From Lachnospiraceae bacterium (GTDB lineage Bacteria > Bacillota > Clostridia > Lachnospirales > Lachnospiraceae), in assembly GCA_902363835.1 (NCBI GenBank), contig CABJBM010000018.1:62001-126000 (forward strand): a stretch of DNA of 64,000 bases, given 5' to 3'. The notes beneath the pieces were generated by a model that was not told the origin of the DNA, did not search any database, and worked only from the letters and a program-made list of their open reading frames with translations. Positions 44,428-53,817 of the stretch are shown here, in pieces (the stretch's first letter is position 1; every line of letters starts with the position of its first letter). A program made the translations under genes and the position numbers.

Positions 44428-44443
44428 CGTTTAATGATCGTTT
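44428..44443 (-). promoter_or_regulatory. ula operator O2
   Basis: Second exact copy of CGTTTAATGATCGTTT, directly upstream of the -35 box and 74 bp (about seven helical turns) from O1, well placed for a repressor loop. Confidence 0.7.
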
Positions 44444-44850
44444 TGTTATTATATGTTTGTTTCATATTTTTTGTTTATTTTATACATTTTCTATTATATT
44501 ATTTGTGCATATTTTTAGCTTTAAAATTTACTACCAAGATATGGAATATATATTTTTATAATATCCTCTATTTATCAATCCTTATATAGTGAAATTTATA
44601 TAATTTTATTATTTTGCACCTTTATTATATAATCGGTTTATATGCAGGGATTTATAAGAATCCGGTTCATGAATCAATAAAAAAAGACTTCATGAAGACA
44701 ACCGATCTGATCATAAAATACGGCTGCCTTCATAAAATCTTTTTAATGAAATATATAAATGATTCTCAGGAATTGCCTGAGAAAAGGCTGTTCAGAATCT
44801 GTTTTCAGGCTGAATATGGGCTGGAACATGACAGCTTTTCAAAGCGGTTT
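44444..44850. other. AT-rich intergenic stretch without a supported gene
   Basis: From about 44450 to 44640 the sequence is extremely AT-rich. Two short open frames (44407-44589 and 44614-44904) lack ribosome sites and recognisable features. A small perfect hairpin CTCAGG/CCTGAG is near 44766. I see no gene here. Confidence 0.6.
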
Positions 44851-45327
44851 TTAGCCGGACAAGTGACGGTTTTTTTCTTTTTTACCTTCCGGCGGGAAGA
44901 ATGATCTGCTGCCCGTCCGCAATGTGATCATTTTTTTCACATCATTAAACACATCCGGATTATTTACATTCATCATCATCCATTTACCGCTATAACCGGA
45001 AACTGTTTGCTTAAATAGATTTTGAGTGTATTCACTGCAAAATGGCATCATCAGCTTTGCTTCGTTTATTTCCCGTTTTCCGACTACCACCAGAGCCAAA
45101 AAGGAGCCTTTCATGGGGTAAAGCGTACACAAGGATTTCCCTCCCTTTTTATAGCTGACATTCCAGCCCTTTTGCATGGAACATCCGCTGTACCTTATCT
45201 GCGGCAGGATATGATAAGTTTCCTGCAGATAAGAATTCAGCTCCTGCCATAAATTATTATTTACAAACTCACTTATCATTTCACTTGTCGGCTGATGTAC
45301 GCGGTCATACCGTTCACTCCACTCCAT
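44851..45327 (-). CDS. DUF3788 family protein
   Basis: A 158-residue soluble protein matching DUF3788: PTSEMISEFVNNNLWQELNSYLQETYHI, then GWNVSYKKGGKSLCTLYPMKGSFLALVVVG and YTQNLFKQTVSGYSGKWMMMNV. Proteins of this family are small, cytoplasmic and of unknown function, commonly next to AraC-type regulators. It starts 9 bp after the AraC gene stop with AGGAGGATT as ribosome site, so they form a two-gene unit. Confidence 0.8.
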   Translation of the reverse strand: MEWSERYDRVHQPTSEMISEFVNNNLWQELNSYLQETYHILPQIRYSGCSMQKGWNVSYKKGGKSLCTLYPMKGSFLALVVVGKREINEAKLMMPFCSEYTQNLFKQTVSGYSGKWMMMNVNNPDVFNDVKKMITLRTGSRSFFPPEGKKEKNRHLSG

Positions 45328-45336
45328 ATAATCCTC

Positions 45337-46263
45337 CTAATTCTCTGAATTTTCCAGAGGAACAGGTATTACCCATATTTCCATGGAAAAACCATCAGAA
45401 GTTTCTTTGTAATATTTTTCCGCCGAAAATGGCCGGATTGTCAACTTGCGGCCTGGAAGCCATGTGTTAAAAAGGTATGCCATGGCTTTGTTAAGAGCGT
45501 TTGTTATGAGTTCCGGAAAGGTTTCTGCTTCAAGGGAGCAGACAATATATTCTGCAGCAGGTAATTCCCATACTGTGAGATCATGGGAACCAGGTGTTTC
45601 TCCAGTTCCGGCCGCACCTGCAAAATAAGTAAAAGTTCCCATTTCCATGTCTCCCATCATGGAAGCCCCAAGCTCTGTCCCATCAAGTGAAAGTCCCTTT
45701 ATTTCCGGCTTTATTTTGCGAAAACGCTCCCATAAAATAAAAGGGGTATCAATGCCTGGAGTTTCGCCCACAGGTATTTGATCGGAGATGGATACCTGTG
45801 CCGTTAAACCGTAATAGATCTCCAGATTAACCAGTTGTTTTCTTGTTATTTCCATAACAATGCCATCAGTAATCAAGGGTACATTTTCATCGATCAGGAT
45901 GTAGTTAAGCTGTAAATCCGGCTTATTCACCTGATTGAGCGGAATGGATTTTGTGCGGTATTCTTCCGGCGTAATGTTATAAGCCTCCTTAAAGGCCCTT
46001 GTATAATTTCCATGACTGGAAAATCCATATTCTGCAGCAACATCTGCAATCCGTTTATGATTCTTCAAATCCTGTGACGATTGGGCCAGCCTCCGCAGCC
46101 TGATATACTCAAACACTGTTTTCTTCACAAGACGTTTAAACAATCTTTGAAAATAATAGGGCGATAAACCGGCTATATCCGCAAGTCTTTCAATGGGGAT
46201 CTCTTCCGTTGTATGTGTTTCAATATAATCCAATGATTTTTGTATTGCTTCCCATGCGTGCAT
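45337..46263 (-). CDS. AraC family regulator with GyrI-like effector domain
   Basis: A 308-residue regulator. The N-terminal AraC double helix-turn-helix (IPIERLADIAGLSPYYFQRLFKRLVKKTVFEYIRLRRLAQS ... AAEYGFSSHGNYTRAFKEAYNITPEEYR) precedes a C-terminal effector-binding domain (PVGETPGIDTPFILWERFRKIKPEIKG ... WELPAAEYIVCSLEAETFPELI), the Rob/GyrI arrangement. Such proteins bind small hydrophobic compounds. The ATG at 46263 has GGAGG upstream and is preferred over one five codons earlier. It is paired with the DUF3788 gene. Confidence 0.87.
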   Translation of the reverse strand: MHAWEAIQKSLDYIETHTTEEIPIERLADIAGLSPYYFQRLFKRLVKKTVFEYIRLRRLAQSSQDLKNHKRIADVAAEYGFSSHGNYTRAFKEAYNITPEEYRTKSIPLNQVNKPDLQLNYILIDENVPLITDGIVMEITRKQLVNLEIYYGLTAQVSISDQIPVGETPGIDTPFILWERFRKIKPEIKGLSLDGTELGASMMGDMEMGTFTYFAGAAGTGETPGSHDLTVWELPAAEYIVCSLEAETFPELITNALNKAMAYLFNTWLPGRKLTIRPFSAEKYYKETSDGFSMEIWVIPVPLENSEN

Positions 46264-46396
46264 ATCTGCCACCTCCATAAAACAAGGATAACATAAAATT
46301 TCTTATTCCGCTTCTCATGCAATGCCCTTTTATGATCATTTTTCCCTTGTATGCTTATACATTATCCGCTTTCCGTCTTGACAATTCCACAAAAGG

Positions 46397-46433
46397 AATA
46401 AGCCCGCCTTTTAACATAAAAGGCAGGCTTATT
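46397..46433 (-). terminator. Terminator of the sigma/anti-sigma operon
   Basis: About 16-bp stem (AATAAGCC.GCCTTTT with its complement, one mismatch), 5-nt loop, T-rich on the minus strand, 14 bp past the anti-sigma stop. Confidence 0.75.
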
Positions 46434-46447
46434 CTTAATATATCGCT

Positions 46448-47317
46448 TTAAAATCCAGTTACGTCTTTTGGAATGGTGAATTCCACTGCACCCATGTAGC
46501 CCGGTGCCACTTCATATTCATCAAATACGATTACGATCTCTCCCTTATCATTAAAATAAAAGCTTTCATCTCCGGTGATCTGCTTAAATTCATCCACGTA
46601 ATCCTCTCCTGTATTATAAAAATACATCTTGGAATCATCCGCAGCCATTTGTTCTGCCATCTGCTTTTTAATGTTATCGCTGATCGCAGTAATATAATCA
46701 GGTTTATCCTTCATTAAATCCTTTAAGGACACTACATTACCTGTTGCTTTGTCAATGGTGAAAATTTTAACAGACTCCGCTCCGCTTGCCATAATAACTG
46801 TTGTGTTGATCCGAAGGGATAGGTATTTATCGTTGTCTGTCACAACATCATAACTGGAGGTTACGGAATAATGGCCATCTCCTGCCAGATCTCCTGCCAC
46901 CTGTTTCTCATATTCTGAAATCAGCTGCTCTGCATATTCTTCAATGGAACGGTTTACCTTGTCATTGTCCTTTTCATTGATAGATACCTTAGGTATATCT
47001 ATTTTTGCTTCATAATTCTTATTGGCATCCTCAAAGGTACGAAAGGTTACAACCTTTGCGATTGCACCAAGAACCGGGATATCCTCCATGGCATTTGCGG
47101 TAACCGGGCTGGCATTTGCCATAATTATAATGGCTGCCATTGCTGCAGCCCCTGTCATTGCTGTTCGTTTTGTTATCTTCATCATCTGCTTTTTCCTCTT
47201 TTCTTTTTTTGCTTTTTCAATTCCTGCAGCTACGCCTGCCAAGGCAGCCTTTGGCACAGGAATATGTTGATATTCCTCTTTCATCTTCAACAGTTTTTCC
47301 TTGTCACTGTGTTCCAT
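46448..47317 (-). CDS. RsiV-like anti-sigma factor (DUF4163/DUF3298)
   Basis: A 289-residue single-span membrane protein. A charged cytoplasmic N-terminus (MEHSDKEKLLKMKEEYQHIPVPKAALAGVAAGIEKAKKEKRKK) is followed by one helix (about residues 50-75) and an extracellular part with a DUF4163-like segment and the C-terminal DUF3298 block (FNDKGEIVIVFDEYEVAPGYMG). This is the RsiV arrangement; in Bacillus RsiV is a lysozyme receptor that releases SigV on cleavage. It follows the ECF sigma gene by 20 bp, supporting the pair. Lysozyme sensing here is inferred from family. Confidence 0.85.
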   Translation of the reverse strand: MEHSDKEKLLKMKEEYQHIPVPKAALAGVAAGIEKAKKEKRKKQMMKITKRTAMTGAAAMAAIIIMANASPVTANAMEDIPVLGAIAKVVTFRTFEDANKNYEAKIDIPKVSINEKDNDKVNRSIEEYAEQLISEYEKQVAGDLAGDGHYSVTSSYDVVTDNDKYLSLRINTTVIMASGAESVKIFTIDKATGNVVSLKDLMKDKPDYITAISDNIKKQMAEQMAADDSKMYFYNTGEDYVDEFKQITGDESFYFNDKGEIVIVFDEYEVAPGYMGAVEFTIPKDVTGF

Positions 47318-47337
47318 ATTAACTGCTCCTTTCCTTC

Positions 47338-47817
47338 CTAAGTAGCCTCCGGTTCCAGTACAATCTTCAGTTTCTTAAGAGCCCGGTAAAGCCTGGCCTT
47401 CACGGTGCTTACGTTCATTTCCAGAGTTTCAGCGATTTCATCCAGTTTCCATTCCTCTATATATTTTAAAATAACAATGGCCCGGTCCTTTTCCTCCAGG
47501 GAACTTAAAAGTTCCAGGTAGTCATCCTCGTTATAGTGGTCCTCATGGGGAATTTCCACCTGGTCAAGACTAACCCTATCCCCTTTCTGCTTCCTTAAAA
47601 AGTCAATGGAGGCATTTATAACGATCCGGTATATCCAGGTGGACAGATAGGTTTCTTCTCTCAGCTTTTTGCATTCCTTTATTACCCGGTATGCACTCTC
47701 CTGAACAATATCCAGAGCATCCTGTTCATTTTTTACATAGCTGTATGCCAGCCGGTAATAAGACTCATAATTTTTTAAGAGGATCCGCTCTGCCTCTTCT
47801 TCAATCTTTTGTTTCAT
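47338..47817 (-). CDS. ECF sigma factor (SigV-like)
   Basis: A 159-residue extracytoplasmic-function sigma factor: region 2 (NYESYYRLAYSYVKNEQDALDIVQESAYRVIKECKKLREETYLSTWIYRIVINASIDFLRK split as LAYSYVKNEQDALDIVQESA and STWIYRIVINASIDFLRK) and region 4 (LEEKDRAIVILKYIEEWKLDEIAETLEMNVSTVKARLYRALKKLK). The following RsiV-like gene is its likely inhibitor. A matching ECF-type promoter lies upstream, indicating autoregulation. Confidence 0.92.
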   Translation of the reverse strand: MKQKIEEEAERILLKNYESYYRLAYSYVKNEQDALDIVQESAYRVIKECKKLREETYLSTWIYRIVINASIDFLRKQKGDRVSLDQVEIPHEDHYNEDDYLELLSSLEEKDRAIVILKYIEEWKLDEIAETLEMNVSTVKARLYRALKKLKIVLEPEAT

Positions 47818-47845
47818 ATTCTCCTCCTCTCTGGGGTTCTATCTA

Positions 47846-47876
47846 TTAGACGTATTATAACTCAAAAAAAGTTGCA
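47846..47876 (-). promoter_or_regulatory. Candidate ECF-sigma autoregulatory promoter
   Basis: Minus-strand TGCAAC (47871-47876) and CGTCTA (47847-47852) with 18 bp between AAC and CGTC. It resembles AAC..CGTC promoters of SigV/SigM-class factors, one to two bases wider than usual. Confidence 0.45.
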
Positions 47877-47883
47877 TGTTTAC

Positions 47884-47913
47884 AAAAAAAAGAAAAGACT
47901 CTCAGGAGCCTTT
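47884..47913 (-). terminator. Terminator of sigE
   Basis: Eight-pair stem AAAGGCTC / GAGTCTTT (one G-U), 4-nt loop, long T run on the minus strand, 22 bp after the sigE stop. Confidence 0.75.
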
Positions 47914-47934
47914 CCTCTTTTCACCTAAAATATG

Positions 47935-48675
47935 TCACTCAAACCGTACAATTTCTTTTTTCAGCCTCTTCATGATCTTCTTTTCCAGCCTGGATATATA
48001 GGACTGGGAGATTCCCAATAAATCCGCTACTTCTTTCTGGGTCATTTCCTCTCCTTCCTCATCTGTCAATCCAAACCGCAGTTCCACGATCTTGCGCTCT
48101 CTCGGGCTTAAACGGCTGATGGCGGTATTAAGTAAGTTTCGTTCCACCTCGGTTTCCAAATCCTTATAAATCACATCCTCCTCTGTTCCGAGAATATCTG
48201 ATAAAAGGAGTTCATTGCCATCCCAATCCACATTCAAAGGCTCATCAATGGAAACCTCCATCTTTGTCTTGTTGTTCCGGCGCAGGTACATGAGTATTTC
48301 ATTTTCAATGCAGCGGGATGCATAGGTAGCCAGCTTAATGTTTTTATTGGGATTAAAGGTGTTAATAGCCTTAATGAGCCCAATGGTACCTATGGAAATC
48401 AAATCCTCCACCCCAACACTGGTGTTATCAAACTTCTTCGCTATGTAAACCACAAGGCGGAGATTATGCTCAATCAGCTCTGATTTTGCCCTTTGGTCTT
48501 CATCGCTGCCAAGGAGAGCAATGATCTGCGCCTCTTTTTCATTGTCCAGGGGCGGAGGAAGGATATCCGCTCCCCCTATGTAATGGACCTCTCCCTGGGT
48601 CGGCATCATCAGCGTTTTAAATGTTGGAATTGCCTTAAACTGAAAACGGTTTGGTACGGATACTTTTATAATCAT
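47935..48675 (-). CDS. sigE: Sporulation sigma factor SigE
   Basis: A 246-residue sigma-70 family protein with a short pro-sequence ahead of region 2 ([38 protein letters not shown]) and region 4 ([10 protein letters not shown] ... [24 protein letters not shown]). The [17 protein letters not shown] segment is characteristic of SigE. SigE directs early mother-cell gene expression after its pro-sequence is removed by SpoIIGA, encoded 26 bp upstream. Ribosome site AAGGAGAG precedes the ATG. Confidence 0.96.
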   Translation of the reverse strand: MIIKVSVPNRFQFKAIPTFKTLMMPTQGEVHYIGGADILPPPLDNEKEAQIIALLGSDEDQRAKSELIEHNLRLVVYIAKKFDNTSVGVEDLISIGTIGLIKAINTFNPNKNIKLATYASRCIENEILMYLRRNNKTKMEVSIDEPLNVDWDGNELLLSDILGTEEDVIYKDLETEVERNLLNTAISRLSPRERKIVELRFGLTDEEGEEMTQKEVADLLGISQSYISRLEKKIMKRLKKEIVRFE

Positions 48676-48701
48676 GCGATACTCTCCTTTACATCATTCA
48701 C

Positions 48702-49538
48702 TCACTCTTCATGCAGCAGCATCTGATATTCTCCACTTTCGGATAATGCCTTTTTGCACACGGCCACCAGAGGCCTTACAATCACCTTCACTTCATCCCC
48801 TTGACGTACCTCCATCTCGTCTAAAAAAATTCCGGGCAGTACGCCGTCACTTTTCCCAACACTTCCATAGGGAATGTAGACGACCTCTGACACACTTTCG
48901 CAGAGCTCCCGGACAGCCTCATAGGTCACAACATGGACGGACCGGCGGCTCACCGGCTCATACAGCCTGTTTCCTGTATCAAGGAGGGCCATCACTACCT
49001 TTTTCTTCCCTCTGTAATGCATGGTAACTTCATAAAAATTGCTCTTTCCCTTTAGCATGGCGGAAATCTGCCGAAGAAAACAGCGGATTCCAAAGTAAGT
49101 ACCCGCTGCTAAAAAAATCAACCGGTAAAAGGGTATGGCTTCCTGGCCATTTCCCCTAAGAATCTGTTCTATATAATAGCCGGCCTTCGTATGTTGATAT
49201 AGGGCATCCATAATTCCCCCAACTGTAACCGCAGCCAGAAAAAGAGCGCCCACTGCTTTCCCTATTTCCTTTGGTCTTTTTAAGTCGAAAGCCGTCATCA
49301 CCATTAGAGTGCTCACCGCCAGATAGGTAATTACCATCTCAAGCCACAGGGGTAAAAATGGAAAGGCAGCAGCAAATACAGCCCACGCTGCCCCTAAAAT
49401 AGCCCCTAGAATCATTCTCCACCATATGAGACGGTACTTCATACCCCGTCTTACAATGGATAATACCAGGAAATCCATGGCAAAATTAATTAAGAACAAC
49501 ACATCAATGTACAGGTTTATTTCCGTCGCCGCTTTCAC
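48702..49538 (-). CDS. spoIIGA: Sigma-E processing peptidase SpoIIGA
   Basis: A 278-residue membrane aspartic protease. Five hydrophobic helices begin at YIDVLFLINFAMDFLVLSIV; the C-terminal protease part has VVMALLDTGNRLYEPVSRR with the DTG active site. It cleaves pro-SigE during asymmetric division. The frame is open to an ATG at 49595, but that codon lacks a ribosome site and a promoter-like sequence (49557-49589) lies between; the GTG at 49538 gives an N-terminus of normal family length. The start is therefore uncertain. Confidence 0.85.
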   Translation of the reverse strand: MKAATEINLYIDVLFLINFAMDFLVLSIVRRGMKYRLIWWRMILGAILGAAWAVFAAAFPFLPLWLEMVITYLAVSTLMVMTAFDLKRPKEIGKAVGALFLAAVTVGGIMDALYQHTKAGYYIEQILRGNGQEAIPFYRLIFLAAGTYFGIRCFLRQISAMLKGKSNFYEVTMHYRGKKKVVMALLDTGNRLYEPVSRRSVHVVTYEAVRELCESVSEVVYIPYGSVGKSDGVLPGIFLDEMEVRQGDEVKVIVRPLVAVCKKALSESGEYQMLLHEE

Positions 49539-49556
49539 CTCCCGCCCTGTACGAAC

Positions 49557-49589
49557 ATTATAGCCAGTAAGCCATTCAGAATTTGTCAA
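49557..49589 (-). promoter_or_regulatory. spoIIG-like promoter with wide spacer and 0A box
   Basis: Minus-strand TTGACA (49584-49589) and TATAAT (49557-49562) are 21 bp apart, close to the 22-bp spacer of the Bacillus spoIIG promoter. The plus strand over the -35 reads ATTTGTCAAAA, a good Spo0A box (TGTCRAA). Confidence 0.5.
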
Positions 49590-49755
49590 AACCATGGGGA
49601 TGATTCCAATTTTTTATCGCCTTTTTCCATCCTGACACGGCATTTGCCGACAGATTCTTACAGACCACACGTTCCCCTTTTGTCCTTTTCTCAGCTCTTC
49701 CTGACAAATGGACAAAATCATGAAAGATCCCTTTCTCCCGTACTGTGCAACAAAA

Positions 49756-49794
49756 AACAGCCGGACACAGCATTTTCTGCCATGTTCGACTGTT
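49756..49794 (-). terminator. Terminator of valS
   Basis: Twelve-position stem AACAG.CGGACA / TGTTCG.CTGTT with one mismatch and a T run on the minus strand, about 44 bp past the valS stop. Confidence 0.7.
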
Positions 49795-49837
49795 TTTCAC
49801 ATTCTATTTAAGATTGTCGATTTTTCATGATGGAGAT

Positions 49838-52477
49838 TTAAGAAAGCTGTAAAAGCCTTTCCTTTACCTGATCCATCATCTGAGCATATTTCTCAAGCTT
49901 TGCCTTTTCCTCTTCGATCTTGGCTGCCGGAGCCTTGCTTACGAACTTCTCATTGCCAAGCATGCCTTTAACCCGGGCCAGCTCTTTGCTTAAATGTTCT
50001 TCTTCTTTCTTTAACCGCTCAATTTCTTTTTCAATATCCACCAGCTCTGCAAAAGGCATGTAAATGACTGCCTGATGGATTACTGTGGATACCGCATCTT
50101 CTGCTATGCCGCTTTTATCCTTCTGCAAATATACTTCGCCGGCATAACCCAGTGTGGCAAAGAACACCTTGCTGTGCTCAAAAATATCAAGAATTTCCTG
50201 ATTCTCAGAAACAACATAAACCTTTGCCTTCCTGCTTGGGGGAACGTTCATGGATGTACGCACATTCCGGATCCCTCTTACAGCTTCCTTAATAGTTTCA
50301 ACCGCATGCTCTTCTGTTTCAAAGCTCCATGCTTCCCGGTACTCCGGCCACTTGGAAATCATGATTGACTCCTCTTCTTCCTGAAGGTTGCAGAAGATCT
50401 CCTCTGTGAGGAAGGGCATGTAAGGATGGAGAAGCTTTAAGGAGTTAATAAGCACTGTTTTTAAGGTCCAGATGGCAGCCGCCTTTGTCTTATCCTCATC
50501 ATCCCAAAGTCTTGGCTTTACCATCTCAATATACCAGTCACAGAATTCCTCCCAGATAAAGTCATAAACCTTTTGAAGGGCAATTCCCAGTTCATATTTA
50601 TCCAGGTTTTCCGTCACTTCCTTTGCAAGGGCATTCACCTTGGATAAAATCCATTTATCCCCAATGGTAAGTTCTGAAAGCTCTGCCTTTGCATCCGGTG
50701 CTTTCTCAATATTCATCATAATGAAACGGGAAGCGTTCCATACTTTATTGGCAAAGTTTCTGCTGGCTTCCACACGCTCCCAGTAGAAACGCATGTCATT
50801 GCCAGGGGCATTTCCGGTGATCAGGGTCATGCGCAGGGCATCGGCTCCGTACTTTTCAATGACCTCCAGGGGATCGATTCCGTTTCCTAAGGATTTACTC
50901 ATCTTACGGCCTTCGGAATCCCTTACCAGGCCATGCATCAGCACCGTGTGGAAGGGAAGCTTTCCAGTCTGCTCAATTCCGGAAAACACCATACGGATTA
51001 CCCAGAAAAAGATAATGTCATAGCCTGTAACCAGTACATCAGTAGGATAGAAATATTTTAAATCCTCTGTTTCCTCCGGCCAGCCCAAGGTGGAGAAGGG
51101 CCATAGAGCAGAGGAAAACCAGGTATCAAGCGTATCCTCATCCTGGGTTAAATGGGTTCCTCCGCATTTGGGACATACGGTTGGAACATCTTTTGATACG
51201 GTGATCTCCCCGCACTGGTCACAGTAATATGCCGGAATGCGGTGTCCCCACCAAAGCTGTCTGGAAATACACCAGTCATGGATATTTTCAAGCCAGTGAA
51301 GGTAACTCTTATCAAATCTCTCCGGAACAAATTTCAGCTCGCCTGTTTTTAAGGCCTCAATTGCCGGCTTTGCCATGTCTTCCATCTTGACGAACCACTG
51401 CTGCTTTACCATAGGCTCTACGGTGGTTTTACAGCGGTCATGGATTCCTACTGCATGGGCATGGGGAGTCACCTTCACCAAAAGGCCCAGCTCCTCAAGG
51501 TCTTTTACAATGGCTTTTCTGGCCTCATAACGTTCCATTCCATGATATTTGCTGCCGGGAAGGTTGATGGTGGCATCGTCGTTCATGATGTTGATTTCAG
51601 GCAGGCTGTGCCTCTTCCCTACCTCAAAGTCATTTGGGTCATGGGCAGGAGTGATTTTCACACAGCCGGTACCAAACTCCTTATCCACATAGGAATCAGC
51701 TACCACCGGTATTTCACGGCCTGTAAGGGGAAGCTCCAGCATCTTGCCGATTAAGTCCTGGTAGCGTTCATCTTCCGGATTGACTGCCACTGCAGTATCT
51801 CCAAGAAGGGTTTCCGGCCTGGTAGTTGCAATCTCCGCAAACCTGCCTTCCTCTCCTGCAATGGGATAATTGATGTGCCAGAAAAAGCCGTTCTGATCCT
51901 CATGCACTGCTTCCGCATCAGAAATAGAGGTCTGGCATAAGGGACACCAGTTTACAATACGGGAACCCTTGTAAATATAACCTTTTTCATAGAGGCGGAC
52001 AAAAACCTCCTGTACGGCTTCGGAACAGCCTTCATCCATGGTAAAACGCTCTCTGTCCCAGTCAGCGGAAGAGCCCATCTTATGAAGCTGATTGATGATC
52101 CGTCCGCCGTATTCCTTTCTCCAGTCCCAGCATTTTTCCAGGAAACCATCCCTGCCCAGATCCTCTTTTTCAATCCCCTGTTTTTTTAAGCTTTCAATGA
52201 CCTTGACTTCCGTAGCAATTGCCGCATGATCTGTTCCCGGCTGCCAAAGAGCCTCATAGCCCTGCATCCTCTTATAACGGATCAGAATATCCTGCATGGT
52301 ATTGTCCAGGGCATGGCCCATATGAAGCTGCCCCGTAATATTAGGCGGCGGCATTACAATGGTAAAGGGCTTTTTATCCTTGTTTGGTTTTGCATGAAAA
52401 TACTTTTTATCCAGCCATTTCTCATAAAGCTTGCCTTCAATCCCTGACGGATTATAGGTCTTCTCTAATTCTTTCAT
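49838..52477 (-). CDS. valS: Valyl-tRNA synthetase
   Basis: An 879-residue class I synthetase. The HIGH-type motif is in [21 protein letters not shown], the KMSKS loop in [20 protein letters not shown], the editing domain includes [18 protein letters not shown], and a coiled-coil C-terminus ([25 protein letters not shown]) is typical of ValRS. The long upstream open frame runs into the T-box; GGAAGGAG supports the ATG at 52477 (or the adjacent one at 52480). Expression is controlled by the T-box leader. Confidence 0.98.
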   Translation of the reverse strand: MKELEKTYNPSGIEGKLYEKWLDKKYFHAKPNKDKKPFTIVMPPPNITGQLHMGHALDNTMQDILIRYKRMQGYEALWQPGTDHAAIATEVKVIESLKKQGIEKEDLGRDGFLEKCWDWRKEYGGRIINQLHKMGSSADWDRERFTMDEGCSEAVQEVFVRLYEKGYIYKGSRIVNWCPLCQTSISDAEAVHEDQNGFFWHINYPIAGEEGRFAEIATTRPETLLGDTAVAVNPEDERYQDLIGKMLELPLTGREIPVVADSYVDKEFGTGCVKITPAHDPNDFEVGKRHSLPEINIMNDDATINLPGSKYHGMERYEARKAIVKDLEELGLLVKVTPHAHAVGIHDRCKTTVEPMVKQQWFVKMEDMAKPAIEALKTGELKFVPERFDKSYLHWLENIHDWCISRQLWWGHRIPAYYCDQCGEITVSKDVPTVCPKCGGTHLTQDEDTLDTWFSSALWPFSTLGWPEETEDLKYFYPTDVLVTGYDIIFFWVIRMVFSGIEQTGKLPFHTVLMHGLVRDSEGRKMSKSLGNGIDPLEVIEKYGADALRMTLITGNAPGNDMRFYWERVEASRNFANKVWNASRFIMMNIEKAPDAKAELSELTIGDKWILSKVNALAKEVTENLDKYELGIALQKVYDFIWEEFCDWYIEMVKPRLWDDEDKTKAAAIWTLKTVLINSLKLLHPYMPFLTEEIFCNLQEEEESIMISKWPEYREAWSFETEEHAVETIKEAVRGIRNVRTSMNVPPSRKAKVYVVSENQEILDIFEHSKVFFATLGYAGEVYLQKDKSGIAEDAVSTVIHQAVIYMPFAELVDIEKEIERLKKEEEHLSKELARVKGMLGNEKFVSKAPAAKIEEEKAKLEKYAQMMDQVKERLLQLS

Positions 52478-52637
52478 CATGTTCTCCTTCCTGCTGATCG
52501 CCGTGTATTCCGGACAAATCCTTGCCCCTTTACCGGGTGTAATGGAATGTCCAAAGGCGCTTATCCTGTTTATATTGATTATCGCCATCCATATGGAAGT
52601 GCTTTTTGATTCACGGGGCGTGATTTCCCATGAATTT

Positions 52638-52672
52638 AAAAAAGCCCTCTGCATCCTCAGGATGCAAAGGGC
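52638..52672 (-). terminator. T-box terminator of valS
   Basis: Thirteen-position GC-rich stem (52644-52656 with 52660-52672, one mismatch), 3-nt loop, then a six-T run on the minus strand. Confidence 0.85.
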
Positions 52673-52970
52673 GAATCAACGCGGTACCACCTTTATTCAT
52701 ATGGCAGAACCTGCCATACCTTACAGGGCCTGTAACGCAGCCACGCGTGAAAGCTTACTGGATGTTTCAATTTCAGCCTTCCGGTTCTGAAGCTACCTTC
52801 CGCATACACTTCCTTAACCGCCTTTCAGCCGGTGGACGGTTTTCTCTTTCAGGGTTATAAGCGTACTCCTCTTCTTCTCTACCTTTTCCTTATTTATGCC
52901 CATGGTCTTTGGGCGGTGCCTCCCTGTTTTATCGAACGTAAAATTATGTCCGCAGGGCGGTTTCTTATAC
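52639..52970 (-). ncRNA. T-box riboswitch of valS
   Basis: The minus strand carries the conserved T-box bulge sequence AAGGTGGTACCGCG (around 52679-52692) just before the terminator, with about 280 nt of upstream leader forming Stem I. T-boxes bind uncharged tRNA, here tRNA-Val by context, to form the antiterminator. I could not place the valine specifier codon with certainty. This accounts for the 52478-53001 gap. Confidence 0.88.
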
Positions 52971-52976
52971 TTTGTA

Positions 52977-53005
52977 ATGATAGTGTTTTTTTATTGATTT
53001 GTCAA
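52977..53005 (-). promoter_or_regulatory. Promoter of the valS T-box leader
   Basis: Minus-strand TTGACA (53000-53005), 17 bp, TATCAT (52977-52982), overlapping the stop of the TPR-like gene. Confidence 0.65.
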
Positions 53006-53817
53006 GACATAATATTCCTGTATTCCTGTTTCCACTTCTGAATAAGCTCGCCGGCTCCCTGGAAGCGCTTAATGGGATCTTTTTGAAACAACCGTTCCAG
53101 CTCTTTAAGACTGTCCGCCTGGGCTGCCTGGGCTTCCGCTTTTTCCTTTTCTTTTTGGCATTCCTCTCTCAGCTCACTGGTAATGAGAGTCTGAAACCGT
53201 TCGTTTAGCACAAGACCAGGATTCCACTGGGACAGATGGCATATTCTCCTTAAAACCTCGCCGTTTTTCACCAGGTCAAAGGATTTCTGATAGGCCTGGC
53301 AGGCCTTGTCCGTCATAAACAGCCTGGCATAAGCCGCACCCAGATTATTGTAGATTTTAGCCTGAAAGGCGCCATCCGCCCGGTCTGCTTTTGGAAGGTC
53401 AAGAAGCTTCCTGTATTCAGCCACAGCCTTTCCATATTGCTTTCTGGAAAACAGGTAATCCGCCTTTGCCTTTAAGAATTCCGCAGCAGGCATCCGGCGG
53501 TAAGCGGTTAAGCTCTGCCGGAACCGGCTGACCTCTGAAGCAGTATAGTAATCACATTCATTAAGAATCATGGAAAGAAGCTCATCCGGCTCCTCACCGC
53601 TTTGCTGCAGCTTTTCCAGTTTGGCGGCCAGAAAAGCCATATCCAGATCCTCTCTGATAAACTGGATCAGGGTGTTGTCCACAAATTGATCCATTACAAG
53701 AAGGGGATTGTTATAGATGGCATAACAAAGCTCCTGGGAGGAAAACAAGCGGACCCCCAGGCCTTCAAAATAAAAAGGATGTTTGACCGGCTCTTGCCGG
53801 CAAAGAATCAGACTCAT
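53002..53817 (-). CDS. TPR-like helical protein of the DUF5716/5717 module
   Basis: A 271-residue soluble protein. The middle and C-terminal parts contain tetratricopeptide-like helix pairs (YLFSRKQYGKAVAEYRKLLDL, AKIYNNLGAAYARLFMTDKACQAYQKSFDLV) and the end is a charged coiled-coil (EELREECQKEKEKAEAQAAQADSLKELERLF). No enzyme motif. It overlaps the DUF5716 gene by 4 bp, so the products are probably partners. I do not recognise a named family beyond the TPR character. Confidence 0.7.
   Translation of the reverse strand: MSLILCRQEPVKHPFYFEGLGVRLFSSQELCYAIYNNPLLVMDQFVDNTLIQFIREDLDMAFLAAKLEKLQQSGEEPDELLSMILNECDYYTASEVSRFRQSLTAYRRMPAAEFLKAKADYLFSRKQYGKAVAEYRKLLDLPKADRADGAFQAKIYNNLGAAYARLFMTDKACQAYQKSFDLVKNGEVLRRICHLSQWNPGLVLNERFQTLITSELREECQKEKEKAEAQAAQADSLKELERLFQKDPIKRFQGAGELIQKWKQEYRNIMS

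Noticed and set aside
44407..44904. Two small open frames (44407-44589 and 44614-44904)
   Set aside because: Very AT-rich, no ribosome sites, overlap the operator or the DUF3788 gene, no recognisable features.
49539..49595. SpoIIGA start at ATG 49595
   Set aside because: Kept as an alternative only: no ribosome site, 19 residues longer than usual, and a spoIIG-like promoter sits within it.
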